Below are positions 33,078 through 41,073 of a stretch of DNA of 53,790 nucleotides, one piece after another. A model generated the notes under the pieces. It ran no database searches, had not been told where the DNA came from, and saw nothing but the letters and a program-made list of their open reading frames with translations. Positions within the stretch are counted from its first letter, which is position 1, and each line of letters opens with the position of its first letter. Source of the DNA: an uncultured Prevotella sp. (GTDB taxonomy: Bacteria > Bacteroidota > Bacteroidia > Bacteroidales > Bacteroidaceae); NCBI GenBank assembly GCA_900315775.1, contig ONAJ01000013.1:1-53790 (forward strand). Reading direction: 5' to 3'. Both the position numbers and the translations under genes were made by a program.

Positions 33078-34598
33078 ATGAAAAAGATTATTTATTCAAT
33101 GCTTGCCCTCATGGCAATGACTTTTACAGCATGTAGCGATGTTCCGGAGCCATACATGAATCCAAATAATAGAGGTGGTGGTGGCGAACCTGTAGAGGGC
33201 GTTTATGTTGAAGCTACTTTCAGCAAAAAGATTGATCCGTTTGAAGTGATTACTACAAAAGGTAACGCTTGGGTTATTAACTACAATACAGCTACAGCAA
33301 CAGGTTATAACAGCTCTGAAAAGACTAATACAGAGTCTGAGAGCTATCTGGTATCACCAGAATTCGACCTCACAGAATCTGCTGGAGCTTACTTGGAGTT
33401 TGAGTACATCTTCCGCTATGCTAACCGCGCCGGCGAGGATAAGGTACTCATCACAGCCAACTATACTGACGACCCGACAACAACAGAGTGGATTGACATC
33501 ACAGGTACTCTGACAGAGGGTAGTGACTGGGACACTTTCTCTAAGTACAGTGCGAATCTCCCTGAAGAGTTCATCGGCGAGGCTGGCGTAAGAATAGCAC
33601 TCTACTACAGCGCTACAGCAACAGACTCTCGTACTTGGGAGGTTAAGAACCTCAAGGTTATGGAAGGACAAACCGAAGAAGGTGGCGGCGGTGAAGTCAC
33701 TCCTCCAGAAGGTGGTGAAGGTGACGGAACTGAGGCTAAGCCTTACAACGTAGTAGCTGCTAAGGCTGCAACTGGCAATGAGAAGTGGGTAAAGGCTTAC
33801 ATCGTTGGTTTCATCAACACTACAGACTACACATACACATACTCTGCTGAAGGTGCTTTGGCTTCCAACATCATCATTGCAGCTTCTCCCGACGAGAAGA
33901 CCGATGCTAACTGTATGCCCGTACAGCTTGTCGCTCAGACTCCTGTACGCACAGGTGTAAACCTCGCTGACAACCCAGCTAACCTCGGTAAGGAAATACT
34001 TATCTGCGGAAACCTTGAGACTTACTTCACCGTTCCTGGCATCAAGAGTCCTGTTTACGCTAAGGTTGGCGACAAGGAGTATGGCACAAAGCCAGGCTCA
34101 ACACCTGTTGATCCTTCTGGCGATAAACTCTACTATATCGACTTCAAGACTTCACAGGAAGGCTGGACCGTTCAGGACGTTACTCTCCCAGCTGGTTTCA
34201 CACACGTTTGGAATGTTGATACGAAATATGGCTACGTAGCAACCACTTATAACAAAACTGATAAGAAGGACTGCGACGGCGAAGGTCTTATCATTTCTCC
34301 AAAGATTGACCTGTCAAAGGCTACTGCAGCAAAACTTACTGTAAGCAACTCAGGAAGTTACTTCGAAAGCGATGCTAAGATGAAGGAGCAGATTGGTGTT
34401 CTCATCTCTACCGATGGTACTAACTGGACTCCACTCGAGATTACCACATGGCCAATATACAACAAGTTCACATGGGTTAACTCTACATTCGATCTCGCTG
34501 CATACGCAGGAAAGGCCGATGTACAGATAGCTTTCAAGTACATAGGAACAGCCACTAAGGCAGGAACTTGGGAAATCGGAACAGTGACCATCGAATAA
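33078..34598 (+). CDS. Surface lipoprotein with two choice-of-anchor-type domains flanking a DUF6359-like domain
   Basis: The 506-residue protein has lipobox FTAC (Cys about 19). A jelly-roll-like domain (about 45-195, with SYLVSPEFDLT and WEVKNLKV) is followed by a Gly/Glu linker, an OB-like DUF6359 segment (about 215-335, AKPYNVVAAKAATGNEKWVKAYIVGF in two parts: AKPYNVVAAK and KWVKAYIVGF), another linker and a second jelly-roll domain (about 355-506, LIISPKIDLS and GTWEIGTVTI). The two outer domains resemble each other, suggesting internal duplication. It is the last gene of the receptor operon. Confidence 0.8.
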   Translation: MKKIIYSMLALMAMTFTACSDVPEPYMNPNNRGGGGEPVEGVYVEATFSKKIDPFEVITTKGNAWVINYNTATATGYNSSEKTNTESESYLVSPEFDLTESAGAYLEFEYIFRYANRAGEDKVLITANYTDDPTTTEWIDITGTLTEGSDWDTFSKYSANLPEEFIGEAGVRIALYYSATATDSRTWEVKNLKVMEGQTEEGGGGEVTPPEGGEGDGTEAKPYNVVAAKAATGNEKWVKAYIVGFINTTDYTYTYSAEGALASNIIIAASPDEKTDANCMPVQLVAQTPVRTGVNLADNPANLGKEILICGNLETYFTVPGIKSPVYAKVGDKEYGTKPGSTPVDPSGDKLYYIDFKTSQEGWTVQDVTLPAGFTHVWNVDTKYGYVATTYNKTDKKDCDGEGLIISPKIDLSKATAAKLTVSNSGSYFESDAKMKEQIGVLISTDGTNWTPLEITTWPIYNKFTWVNSTFDLAAYAGKADVQIAFKYIGTATKAGTWEIGTVTIE

Positions 34599-34624
34599 GT
34601 TTTTCGAAAAAAAACTGCAAATAA

Positions 34625-34664
34625 TTTGGCAGGGTGCAGAATTCTTCGTAATTTTGCACCCTGC
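34625..34664 (+). promoter_or_regulatory. L31 promoter interlocked with a 10-bp inverted repeat
   Basis: TTTG (34625-34628), 20-bp spacer, TAATTTTG (34649-34656). A perfect inverted repeat GCAGGGTGCA/TGCACCCTGC (34629-34638 and 34655-34664) begins immediately after the TTTG and ends just past the -7 element, and is followed by TTTGTGT. It can act as terminator of the receptor operon, as an operator for the L31 gene, or both. Confidence 0.72.
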
Positions 34665-34715
34665 TTTGTGTAAGCAATTAAAAATAACATCATTAATATA
34701 ACAATTTAAAGAGAA

Positions 34716-34970
34716 ATGAAAACAGGTATTCATCCAGAAAACTATCGCCCCGTCGTGTTCAAGGACATGTCCAACGGCGATATGTTCCTTACAAAGTCAA
34801 CAGCAAAGAGTTCAGAGACTGTTGAATTTGAAGGCGAAACTTATCCAGTTATTAAAGTGGAAATCTCAAGCAGCTCACACCCATTCTATACAGGTAAGAG
34901 CAAGCTCGTAGATACGGCAGGACGCGTTGACCGCTTCATGAGCCGCTACGCTAAGAGTACCAAGAAATAA
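34716..34970 (+). CDS. rpmE2: 50S ribosomal protein L31 type B
   Basis: The 84-residue protein is L31 of the type [21 protein letters not shown] at the N-terminus, [26 protein letters not shown] (in parts SSHPFYTGK and TAGRVDRF). The CxxC pair of zinc-containing L31 is absent. In many bacteria the zinc-free paralogue is induced under zinc limitation by Zur. Its promoter overlaps an inverted repeat, and a strong terminator follows. Confidence 0.96.
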   Translation: MKTGIHPENYRPVVFKDMSNGDMFLTKSTAKSSETVEFEGETYPVIKVEISSSSHPFYTGKSKLVDTAGRVDRFMSRYAKSTKK

Positions 34971-34993
34971 GATATTTCCCTTGACAGACTCAT

Positions 34994-35045
34994 AAGAGTG
35001 CGCCAAAGTGTAGTTGCATATGCACTGTGGCGCACTCTTTTTTCT
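34994..35045 (+). terminator. Strong terminator after the L31 gene
   Basis: 12-bp stem AAGAGTGCGCCA/TGGCGCACTCTT (34994-35005 with 35028-35039), extended inside by AGTG/CACT, then a run of T. Confidence 0.92.
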
Positions 35046-35065
35046 AACCCAATAGTCCTTTCAGT

Positions 35066-35956
35066 ATGAAAACAACAAGATTATTCTTCCTTCTCTTTGC
35101 ATCGCTGATGATGGCAGCGTGCGGTAGTGACGACTCTAACGGAGGAGGCGAAGGTGGTGATGCTAACGTCAATGCTAACCAACCCACAGCAAAACATCCT
35201 GAAGTTACTCGCTATGAGTTCCCGAAACTAAAGGGAGGCAGTAGCGTTATCGTTACCCATAAGACAAGTGGCACCTACGATGCAAGTAATATCAACTTCA
35301 GCACAGAGTGGGACAACGACAAACTGTCACAGCGATGGACGTGCTACCAAATGCACAAAGGTTTTGGTGGCAACTCTGGACGTTATTCGGGTAATCCGCA
35401 GTATCCCTTCGACAGCGACCTTGCTGCCGCAGGAGGAAAATACCTTGATGACGACTACTTCTGGGGCTCTGGATTCGACCACGGACATATCTGTCCTTCG
35501 GCAGACAGGACGTTTAGCGTTGATGCCAACAAACAGACGTTCTACCTCACCAATATGCAACCACAGTATAACCCTTTCAATGCTGGCATTTGGGCTGTTC
35601 TGGAAGACAACATCCGCAACTGGGCAAAAGCCACAAACAACGAGATTCTCTATGTTTGCAAGGGCGGCACCATCGACAAAGAAGCGAATATACTGAAGCG
35701 CATAAAGGGGAAACTCATCGTTCCGAAGTACTTTTTCTGTGCTCTGCTTCTAAAGACAAAGAGCGGCACCTATCGTGCAGCAGGATTTTGGTTCCTTAAC
35801 GAGAGTAACGATCGCAGTACAGAACCTCTCGCAGACTTTATAATGTCTGTTGACGAGTTGGAGGCGAAGACGGGCATCGATTTCTTCTGTAACCTGCCTG
35901 ACGATATCGAGAACAGAGTTGAGAAGTCTGTATCCGTAAAGGCTTGGGGTTTATAA
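35066..35956 (+). CDS. DNA/RNA non-specific endonuclease, lipoprotein
   Basis: The 296-residue protein has lipobox MAAC (Cys about 19), a Gly/Asn-rich linker and a beta-beta-alpha-metal nuclease domain. The catalytic motif is FDHGHICPSADR (about 138-149, a DHGH variant of DRGH) and the metal-binding Asn lies in NMQPQYNPFNAGIW (about 164-177). Such nucleases cut single- and double-stranded DNA and RNA. As a lipoprotein it would act at the cell surface or in the periplasm. No promoter is seen in the 20 bp between the L31 terminator and the ATG, so it may depend on read-through. Confidence 0.93.
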   Translation: MKTTRLFFLLFASLMMAACGSDDSNGGGEGGDANVNANQPTAKHPEVTRYEFPKLKGGSSVIVTHKTSGTYDASNINFSTEWDNDKLSQRWTCYQMHKGFGGNSGRYSGNPQYPFDSDLAAAGGKYLDDDYFWGSGFDHGHICPSADRTFSVDANKQTFYLTNMQPQYNPFNAGIWAVLEDNIRNWAKATNNEILYVCKGGTIDKEANILKRIKGKLIVPKYFFCALLLKTKSGTYRAAGFWFLNESNDRSTEPLADFIMSVDELEAKTGIDFFCNLPDDIENRVEKSVSVKAWGL

Positions 35957-35969
35957 ACCATAAAAAAAG

Positions 35970-35989
35970 GAGGAGCATCACTGCTCCTC
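35970..35989. terminator. Bidirectional terminator between converging nuclease and lipoprotein genes
   Basis: 8-bp stem GAGGAGCA/TGCTCCTC with a TCAC loop, preceded by a run of A and followed by a run of T. It covers the last codons of the minus-strand gene. Confidence 0.85.
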
Positions 35990-36508
35990 TTTTTCGTTAT
36001 TAGTTGTGTTTGCATCAGTGGTCATCTTGTGTTGTTTTGACCACCAGCTGCTTGAATACCAGTCTTCGTACCAGTAGTTTATTCTGTGTAATGTAAACTC
36101 AGCCAGCGCCCTTCCGTTTCTGCTGCTACGGAACACACCCTGCATCACGTCGCCGTCAATATCGTGGCGCGGACCGTTGAAGTAAGCATAAATCTGTGTG
36201 CCGTCCTCGTAACGTATTATGATGTACTCATTCTCTACTGTCCAACGGAAGTAAGAGTCCTTGTAATCGTAGTGGTTGTAGTAGTCGCGTTCCGTACCTG
36301 TTCCACCATAACGGTTGTTGCGAACAAACTCTATCTGAGTATATATGTACGCGTTACCTGTCTGACTGTAGAACGAAGTGGTGAGGTCGCCCTCCCAGAA
36401 GCCGTCAATATAACTTGCCGCCATCTCGTCACTGTTTCTGCAAGAAGTAAACGATAGTGTTACTACTGCCATCATTGCTATTGCAATTGTTGTGTATATC
36501 TTCTTCAT
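35978..36508 (-). CDS. Small lipoprotein, unknown function
   Basis: This 176-residue protein has lipobox FTSC (Cys about 23). The mature part is rich in Tyr, Trp, Asp and Asn and begins with YIDGFWEGDL, a start seen in lipocalin-like or small beta-barrel lipoproteins of Bacteroidales. I cannot assign a family. The tail is charged and low in complexity (TTDANTTNNEKEEQ). TACCTTTG (36536-36543, minus strand) precedes the gene, with inverted repeats in the -33 region. Confidence 0.78.
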   Translation of the reverse strand: MKKIYTTIAIAMMAVVTLSFTSCRNSDEMAASYIDGFWEGDLTTSFYSQTGNAYIYTQIEFVRNNRYGGTGTERDYYNHYDYKDSYFRWTVENEYIIIRYEDGTQIYAYFNGPRHDIDGDVMQGVFRSSRNGRALAEFTLHRINYWYEDWYSSSWWSKQHKMTTDANTTNNEKEEQ

Positions 36509-36545
36509 ATGCCTTACTTTTTAAAGTTTCTGATGCAAAGGTAAG

Positions 36546-36602
36546 GGATTTTCTCCTAACCTACAAGGGAGAAATCCATAAAATGTAATAGGGATTTCCC
36601 TA
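36546..36602. repeat. Two inverted repeats between lipoprotein and glutathione peroxidase genes
   Basis: GGATTTTCTCC (36546-36556) pairs with GGAGAAATCC (36568-36577) with one bulge; TAGGGA-TT-TCCCTA (36589-36602) is a second short palindrome. Both lie between the divergent -7 elements at 36536-36543 (minus) and 36660-36667 (plus). Confidence 0.7.
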
Positions 36603-36695
36603 TGTAGTTAAAAAAACTCAATTATAAATTCTAAATTCTCCTTTATCAATTTATCTTCGTATCTTTGTGCTGAAATTTTATCAATATATAAGAAT

Positions 36696-37244
36696 ATGAA
36701 AACTGTATATGATTTCTCTGTCAAGGACAGAAAAGGTAATGACGTATCATTGAAAGAGTATTCTAATGAGGTTATTCTCATCGTGAACACAGCTACAAAG
36801 TGTGGCTTCACACCTCAGTACGACGAACTTGAAAAGCTGTACGAAAAATATCATAGCGAAGGATTTACTATCCTCGACTTCCCCTGTAACCAGTTTGGTC
36901 AGCAGGCACCAGGAACCGACGAAAGCATACACGAATTCTGCAAACTTAACTTCGGCACAGAGTTCCCACGCTTTAAGAAGGTGAAGGTTAACGGTGATGA
37001 CGCAGATCCACTTTTCAAATTCCTCCAGGAGCAGAAAGGCTTCGCAGGATGGAATATGGACCACCCTATCGCCCCAATCCTTGACGACATGTTGTCAAAG
37101 GCTGATCCCGACTACAAGGAGAAGGCCGACATCAAGTGGAACTTCACAAAGTTCCTCATCAACAAGAAGGGACAGGTTGTTGCTCGCTTTGAGCCTACCG
37201 AGAATATTGAAGTAATAGAAAAAGCTATTGAAGAACTCCTATAA
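36696..37244 (+). CDS. Glutathione peroxidase-family thiol peroxidase
   Basis: The 182-residue protein has the GPx catalytic set: Cys in NTATKCGFTPQY (about 30-41), Gln in FPCNQFGQQAPG (about 66-77) and the Trp-Asn of KWNFTKFLI (about 148-156). Cysteine (TGT) replaces selenocysteine. Bacterial members usually use thioredoxin rather than glutathione to reduce peroxides. This is supported by the adjacent trxB, whose ATG overlaps the GPx stop. TATCTTTG at 36660-36667 is the likely -7 element. Confidence 0.95.
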   Translation: MKTVYDFSVKDRKGNDVSLKEYSNEVILIVNTATKCGFTPQYDELEKLYEKYHSEGFTILDFPCNQFGQQAPGTDESIHEFCKLNFGTEFPRFKKVKVNGDDADPLFKFLQEQKGFAGWNMDHPIAPILDDMLSKADPDYKEKADIKWNFTKFLINKKGQVVARFEPTENIEVIEKAIEELL

Positions 37245-38173
37245 TGGAACATACAAAATGTCTTATCATTGGTAGCGGACCAGCAGGATATACTGCTGCT
37301 ATCTACGCTACACGCGCCAATCTGGAGCCCATAGAATACTGCGGACTGCAAATGGGTGGTCAGCTGACACAGACTACCACCGTTGAGAACTTCCCAGGTT
37401 ATCCTGACGGAGTTGACGGCAACCAGATGATGATGGACCTCCGACAGCAGGCTATCAATCTGGGAGCAAACATCCGCGATGGTGTCGTTGTAAAAGCAGA
37501 CTTCAGCAAACGTCCCTATGTACTCACAATAGACAACGGCACTGAGATTAGTGCCGATACAGTCATCATAGCCACAGGAGCCTCAGCAAAATATCTTGGT
37601 CTTGCTGACGAAGAGAAATACAAGGGACAGGGTGTTTCTGCATGCGCCACATGCGACGGTTTCTTCTATCGTAAGAAGGTATGTGCTGTTGTTGGCGGCG
37701 GCGACACAGCTTGCGAAGATGCACTCTACCTCTCGAACCTTTGCAAGAAGGTATATCTCGTAGTTCGCAAGCCCTTCCTGCGTGCCTCACAGGTTATGCA
37801 GGAGCGTGTTAAGGCGGCAGCCAACATAGAAATTCTCTTCGAGCATAACGCCACAGGTCTTTATGGCGAGAATGGTGTTGAGGGAATGCACCTCGTAAAA
37901 CGTAAGGGCGAGAGCGACGAGACTCACTACGACCTCGCTATCGACGGTTTCTTCCTCGCCATAGGTCACAAGCCTAACTCCGACATTTTCCGTGAGTGGC
38001 TCGACCTCGACGAGATAGGTTACATTCGCACCATCGGCAACACCCAGGCAACGAAAGTTCCTGGTGTCTTTGCTGCCGGCGACGTCTGCGATCCTGTATA
38101 TCGTCAGGCTATCGTAGCAGCAGGAACAGGCTGTAAAGCTGCTCTCGAGGCGGAGCGCTATTTACAATCCTAG
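37244..38173 (+). CDS. trxB: Thioredoxin-disulfide reductase
   Basis: The 309-residue protein has GSGPAGYTAAIYATRA for FAD (about 9-24), the GGQLTQT segment, active-site CATCDGFF (about 133-140), GGGDTACEDALY for NADPH (about 150-161) and GVFAAGDVCDP near the end (about 277-287). It reduces thioredoxin with NADPH. The start codon overlaps the GPx stop (TAATG), so the two form an antioxidant pair. The stop codon lies in the first unit of a CCTAG repeat. Confidence 0.97.
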   Translation: MEHTKCLIIGSGPAGYTAAIYATRANLEPIEYCGLQMGGQLTQTTTVENFPGYPDGVDGNQMMMDLRQQAINLGANIRDGVVVKADFSKRPYVLTIDNGTEISADTVIIATGASAKYLGLADEEKYKGQGVSACATCDGFFYRKKVCAVVGGGDTACEDALYLSNLCKKVYLVVRKPFLRASQVMQERVKAAANIEILFEHNATGLYGENGVEGMHLVKRKGESDETHYDLAIDGFFLAIGHKPNSDIFREWLDLDEIGYIRTIGNTQATKVPGVFAAGDVCDPVYRQAIVAAGTGCKAALEAERYLQS

Positions 38174-38203
38174 GAGGTCCTAGGTTCTCCTAGAAAGTCC
38201 TAG
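38169..38203. repeat. CCTAG repeated four times at exactly 10-bp spacing
   Basis: CCTAG starts at 38169, 38179, 38189 and 38199. The array contains the stop codons of both converging genes (trxB at 38171-38173 and the SSS symporter at 38180-38182). Confidence 0.9.
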
Positions 38204-39601
38204 TAACCCCAAAAATGTAAGGACTCCATTAAGCATCAGCAACTCGTACCCAAAGTGGTAACCTGTTGCTGATGTTATTATTCTGTCTATCAGGAAACAG
38301 ACAACAGGCGACGCTATTGCCACAAATGGAACATACTTATCACGAACCGAATACTTCGTAAACAGTCCGAAGGCAAAGAGTCCCAGCAGCGGTCCGTAGG
38401 TATAACCGCATAGGACGTAAATAGTATCTATAACACTTGAAGAACCAACAACACCCACCGCAATTATTATAATCGCAAAGATTACTGACATAACGATGTG
38501 AACACGACGACGCAGACGCTCATCGTCGGTACACTCCCGTATGTCCACACAGTAGGTCGTCGTAAGGGCTGTCAATGCGGAGTCAGCACTCGAGAAGGAG
38601 GCAGCGATGATGCCGAGAGCGAAGAGAGGAGAGAGGAGAGAGGAGAGAGGAGAGTGAAGAGAATCATTATCCACGAACATCGGGAGCAATTCGTCACCCT
38701 TTGTTGGGGGCACGATGCCCTGTTGTTGACAAAGCATCACCAGAAGCACACCCAGCGAGAGGAACAGCAGGTTCACAGGCACGAAGGCAAGACCATAGGT
38801 ACACATATCTTTTTGTGCATCACGGAGTGTCTTGCAGGTGAGGTTCTTCTGCATCATATCCTGGTCAAGTCCCGTCATCACCACAACGACGAACACTCCG
38901 CTGAGGAACTGTTTCCAGAAGTTGTGCGACGACATCCAGTCACTCATCTCGAATACCTTACTGTGACTGTCGTTCCAGATGGCGCCGACAGCCTCCGAGG
39001 GAGTCATTCCTAACTCTTCTACTACATTATATATTATTAGCACCAGAGCAGCAAGCATACAAAGCGTTTGGAACGAGTCGGTCCACACAAGTGTCTTTAT
39101 GCCTCCACGACGCGTATATAGCCAGATGAGCAGCACCATAACACACACCGTCAGAACCCACCACTCATCACCTATCACCCTGCTTATGAGCCAGCATACT
39201 ATGTAAAAACGTACGGCAGCACCAACCATCTTCGACAGCAGGAAAAACCACGCGCCAGTCTTGTACGACCTTACGCCCAGGCGTTCTCTCAGGTATGAAT
39301 ATATTGTTATTAGATTAAGCCGATAGTAAACGGGCAGCAACACAAAGGCAACGAGGAAATAACCTACTATGAAACCCAAACACATCTGCAGATAGGTCAT
39401 GTCGGAATAGAGCACCATACCCGGAACACTGATAAAGGTTACTCCCGAGATGCTGGCGCCAACCATTCCGAAGGCTACCATATACCACGGAGAACGACGA
39501 CCCGCACTAAAGAAGGAGCTGTTGTCGGCACTCTTCGTAGTAAGACGACTGAACGTCATCAATACTGCAAAATAAATGCATATAACTATCAATGTTACCA
39601 T
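38180..39601 (-). CDS. Sodium:solute symporter (SSS family)
   Basis: From the ATG at 39599-39601 the protein has 473 residues and 12-13 membrane segments. Family features include SFFSAGRRSPWYMVAFGMVGAS (in parts, FFSAGRRSPW and GASISGVTFI) and a GGIKTLVWTDSFQT segment (about 163-176) as in sodium-solute symporters. Substrate is unknown. A frame ten codons longer (to 39631) takes its ATG from a heptamer array and runs through a TACCTTTG element (39611-39618), so the shorter start is preferred. A 7-bp tandem array lies inside the gene (38628-38655), and the C-terminal end is built from the CCTAG repeats. Confidence 0.88.
   Translation of the reverse strand: MVTLIVICIYFAVLMTFSRLTTKSADNSSFFSAGRRSPWYMVAFGMVGASISGVTFISVPGMVLYSDMTYLQMCLGFIVGYFLVAFVLLPVYYRLNLITIYSYLRERLGVRSYKTGAWFFLLSKMVGAAVRFYIVCWLISRVIGDEWWVLTVCVMVLLIWLYTRRGGIKTLVWTDSFQTLCMLAALVLIIYNVVEELGMTPSEAVGAIWNDSHSKVFEMSDWMSSHNFWKQFLSGVFVVVVMTGLDQDMMQKNLTCKTLRDAQKDMCTYGLAFVPVNLLFLSLGVLLVMLCQQQGIVPPTKGDELLPMFVDNDSLHSPLSSLLSPLFALGIIAASFSSADSALTALTTTYCVDIRECTDDERLRRRVHIVMSVIFAIIIIAVGVVGSSSVIDTIYVLCGYTYGPLLGLFAFGLFTKYSVRDKYVPFVAIASPVVCFLIDRIITSATGYHFGYELLMLNGVLTFLGLLGLSRRT
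38628..38655. repeat. Heptamer array GGAGAGA x4 within the SSS symporter gene
   Basis: GG pairs at 38628, 38635, 38642 and 38649 give an exact 7-bp period on the plus strand. On the coding strand it encodes Leu-Ser-Ser-Leu-Leu-Ser-Pro. Because 7 is not a multiple of 3, a change by one unit would shift the frame. Confidence 0.9.
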
Positions 39602-39610
39602 AAACGTCGG

Positions 39611-39669
39611 CAAAGGTAAGAAATAATTCATAATTCATAATGCATAATTCATAATTATTCGTACCTTTG
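39611..39669. promoter_or_regulatory. Divergent -7 elements flanking a TAATTCA heptamer array
   Basis: TACCTTTG on the minus strand (39611-39618, SSS symporter) and TACCTTTG on the plus strand (39662-39669, trpB2) face away from an array of TAATTCA/TAATGCA units (four units at 39624-39651 plus a partial). The array occupies the places where -33 elements would be expected, and no TTTG is present on either side. Confidence 0.65.
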
Positions 39670-39702
39670 CAAGTCGAGAAAACAATTTACATTCACAAAA
39701 AT

Positions 39703-41067
39703 ATGGAAAGACAAAAGAAATTCATTCTGCAAGAAAGTGAAATACCAAAGCAGTGGTACAACATCCAGGCTGATATGCCCAACAAGCCTCTTCCTCCTAT
39801 CCATCCCGCGACAAAACAGCCGTTGGGAGTTGATGACCTTGCACACATCTTCCCTCGCGAGTGTTGTGTTCAGGAACTCGATACGGAACATGCCTGGATA
39901 GACATCCCCGAGGACGTTCTGGAGAAATACAAATACTACCGCTCTACCCCACTCGTTCGTGCCTATGCACTCGAGGAAGCTTTGGGCACACCAGCACATA
40001 TCTATTTCAAAAACGAATCCACGAATCCTTTAGGTTCACACAAGATAAACTCCGCACTTCCACAATGCTACTATGCTAAACAGGAAGGAACCACAAACGT
40101 CACTACAGAGACGGGAGCAGGACAGTGGGGTGCCGCACTGAGCTACGCAGCAAAGATTTACGGTCTCGACTGCGCTGTCTATCAGGTTAAGATAACCATG
40201 CAGCAGAAACCTTACCGTTCAAGTATCATGCGTACCTTCGGAGCTGTCGTAGAAGGTTCTCCCTCTATGTCAACCCGCGCCGGCAAGGACATCCTCACCC
40301 GCGACCCTCTGCATACCGGTTCTCTCGGAACAGCTATCAGCGAGGCGGTAGAGCTTGCCACAACAACACCTAACTGTAAATATACCTTAGGTTCTGTGCT
40401 CAACCACGTAGGACTGCACCAGACCATCATCGGACTCGAGGCAGAGAAGCAGATGCAGATGGCTGGCGAATATCCCGACATCGTCATTGGCTGCTTCGGT
40501 GGTGGTTCTAACTTCGGCGGTATCTCCTTCCCCTTCATGCGTCATAACCTGAAGGACGGCAAGACAACAGAGTTTATTGCTGCCGAGCCCGACAGTTGTC
40601 CTAAACTTACTCGCGGACAGTTCCGTTACGACTTCGGCGACGAGGCGGGCTACACTCCTCTGCTGCCTATGTACACCCTTGGTCATAACTTCAAACCATC
40701 GAATATCCACGCTGGTGGTTTGCGTTATCATGGTGCCGGAATGATTATCTCCCAGCTCATCAAGGACGGTTTGATGCACGGTGTTGACATCCCGCAGTTA
40801 GAGACTTTCGATGCTGGTATGCTCTTCGCACGCACAGAGGGTATCATCCCTGCGCCAGAGAGTTGTCACGCCATCGCTGCCACCATCCGCGAGGCTAATA
40901 AGTGTAAGGCTACAGGCGAAGAGAAGGTCATACTCTTCAACCTCTCAGGTCACGGACTTATCGACATGCCGAGCTACGAATCGTTCATCAAGGGTGACCT
41001 GCAGAACTACACCGTTACTGATGAGATGATAGCAGCAAATCTTGCAGAACTGGACAAGAACCAGTAA
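39703..41067 (+). CDS. Tryptophan synthase beta chain, TrpB2 type
   Basis: The 454-residue protein is longer than classical TrpB (about 400) and shows the TrpB2 pattern: a long N-terminal extension with PKQWYNIQADMP, RSTPLVRA (about 86-93), PLP-lysine segment NPLGSHKINSA (Lys about 113), ETGAGQWG (about 132-139), VKITMQQKPYR and the phosphate-binding GGGSNFGG (about 267-274). TrpB2 enzymes can make tryptophan from indole and serine, often without TrpA, or act as serine deaminase-like salvage enzymes. No other trp gene is nearby, consistent with indole salvage. Confidence 0.93.
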   Translation: MERQKKFILQESEIPKQWYNIQADMPNKPLPPIHPATKQPLGVDDLAHIFPRECCVQELDTEHAWIDIPEDVLEKYKYYRSTPLVRAYALEEALGTPAHIYFKNESTNPLGSHKINSALPQCYYAKQEGTTNVTTETGAGQWGAALSYAAKIYGLDCAVYQVKITMQQKPYRSSIMRTFGAVVEGSPSMSTRAGKDILTRDPLHTGSLGTAISEAVELATTTPNCKYTLGSVLNHVGLHQTIIGLEAEKQMQMAGEYPDIVIGCFGGGSNFGGISFPFMRHNLKDGKTTEFIAAEPDSCPKLTRGQFRYDFGDEAGYTPLLPMYTLGHNFKPSNIHAGGLRYHGAGMIISQLIKDGLMHGVDIPQLETFDAGMLFARTEGIIPAPESCHAIAATIREANKCKATGEEKVILFNLSGHGLIDMPSYESFIKGDLQNYTVTDEMIAANLAELDKNQ

Positions 41068-41073
41068 TCGCTA

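Noticed and set aside
36696-37244. Selenoprotein form of glutathione peroxidase
   Set aside because: The active-site codon is TGT (Cys), not TGA.
39602-39631. Longer N-terminus for the SSS symporter
   Set aside because: The ATG arises from a tandem array and the extra codons pass through a TACCTTTG promoter element. It cannot be excluded entirely.
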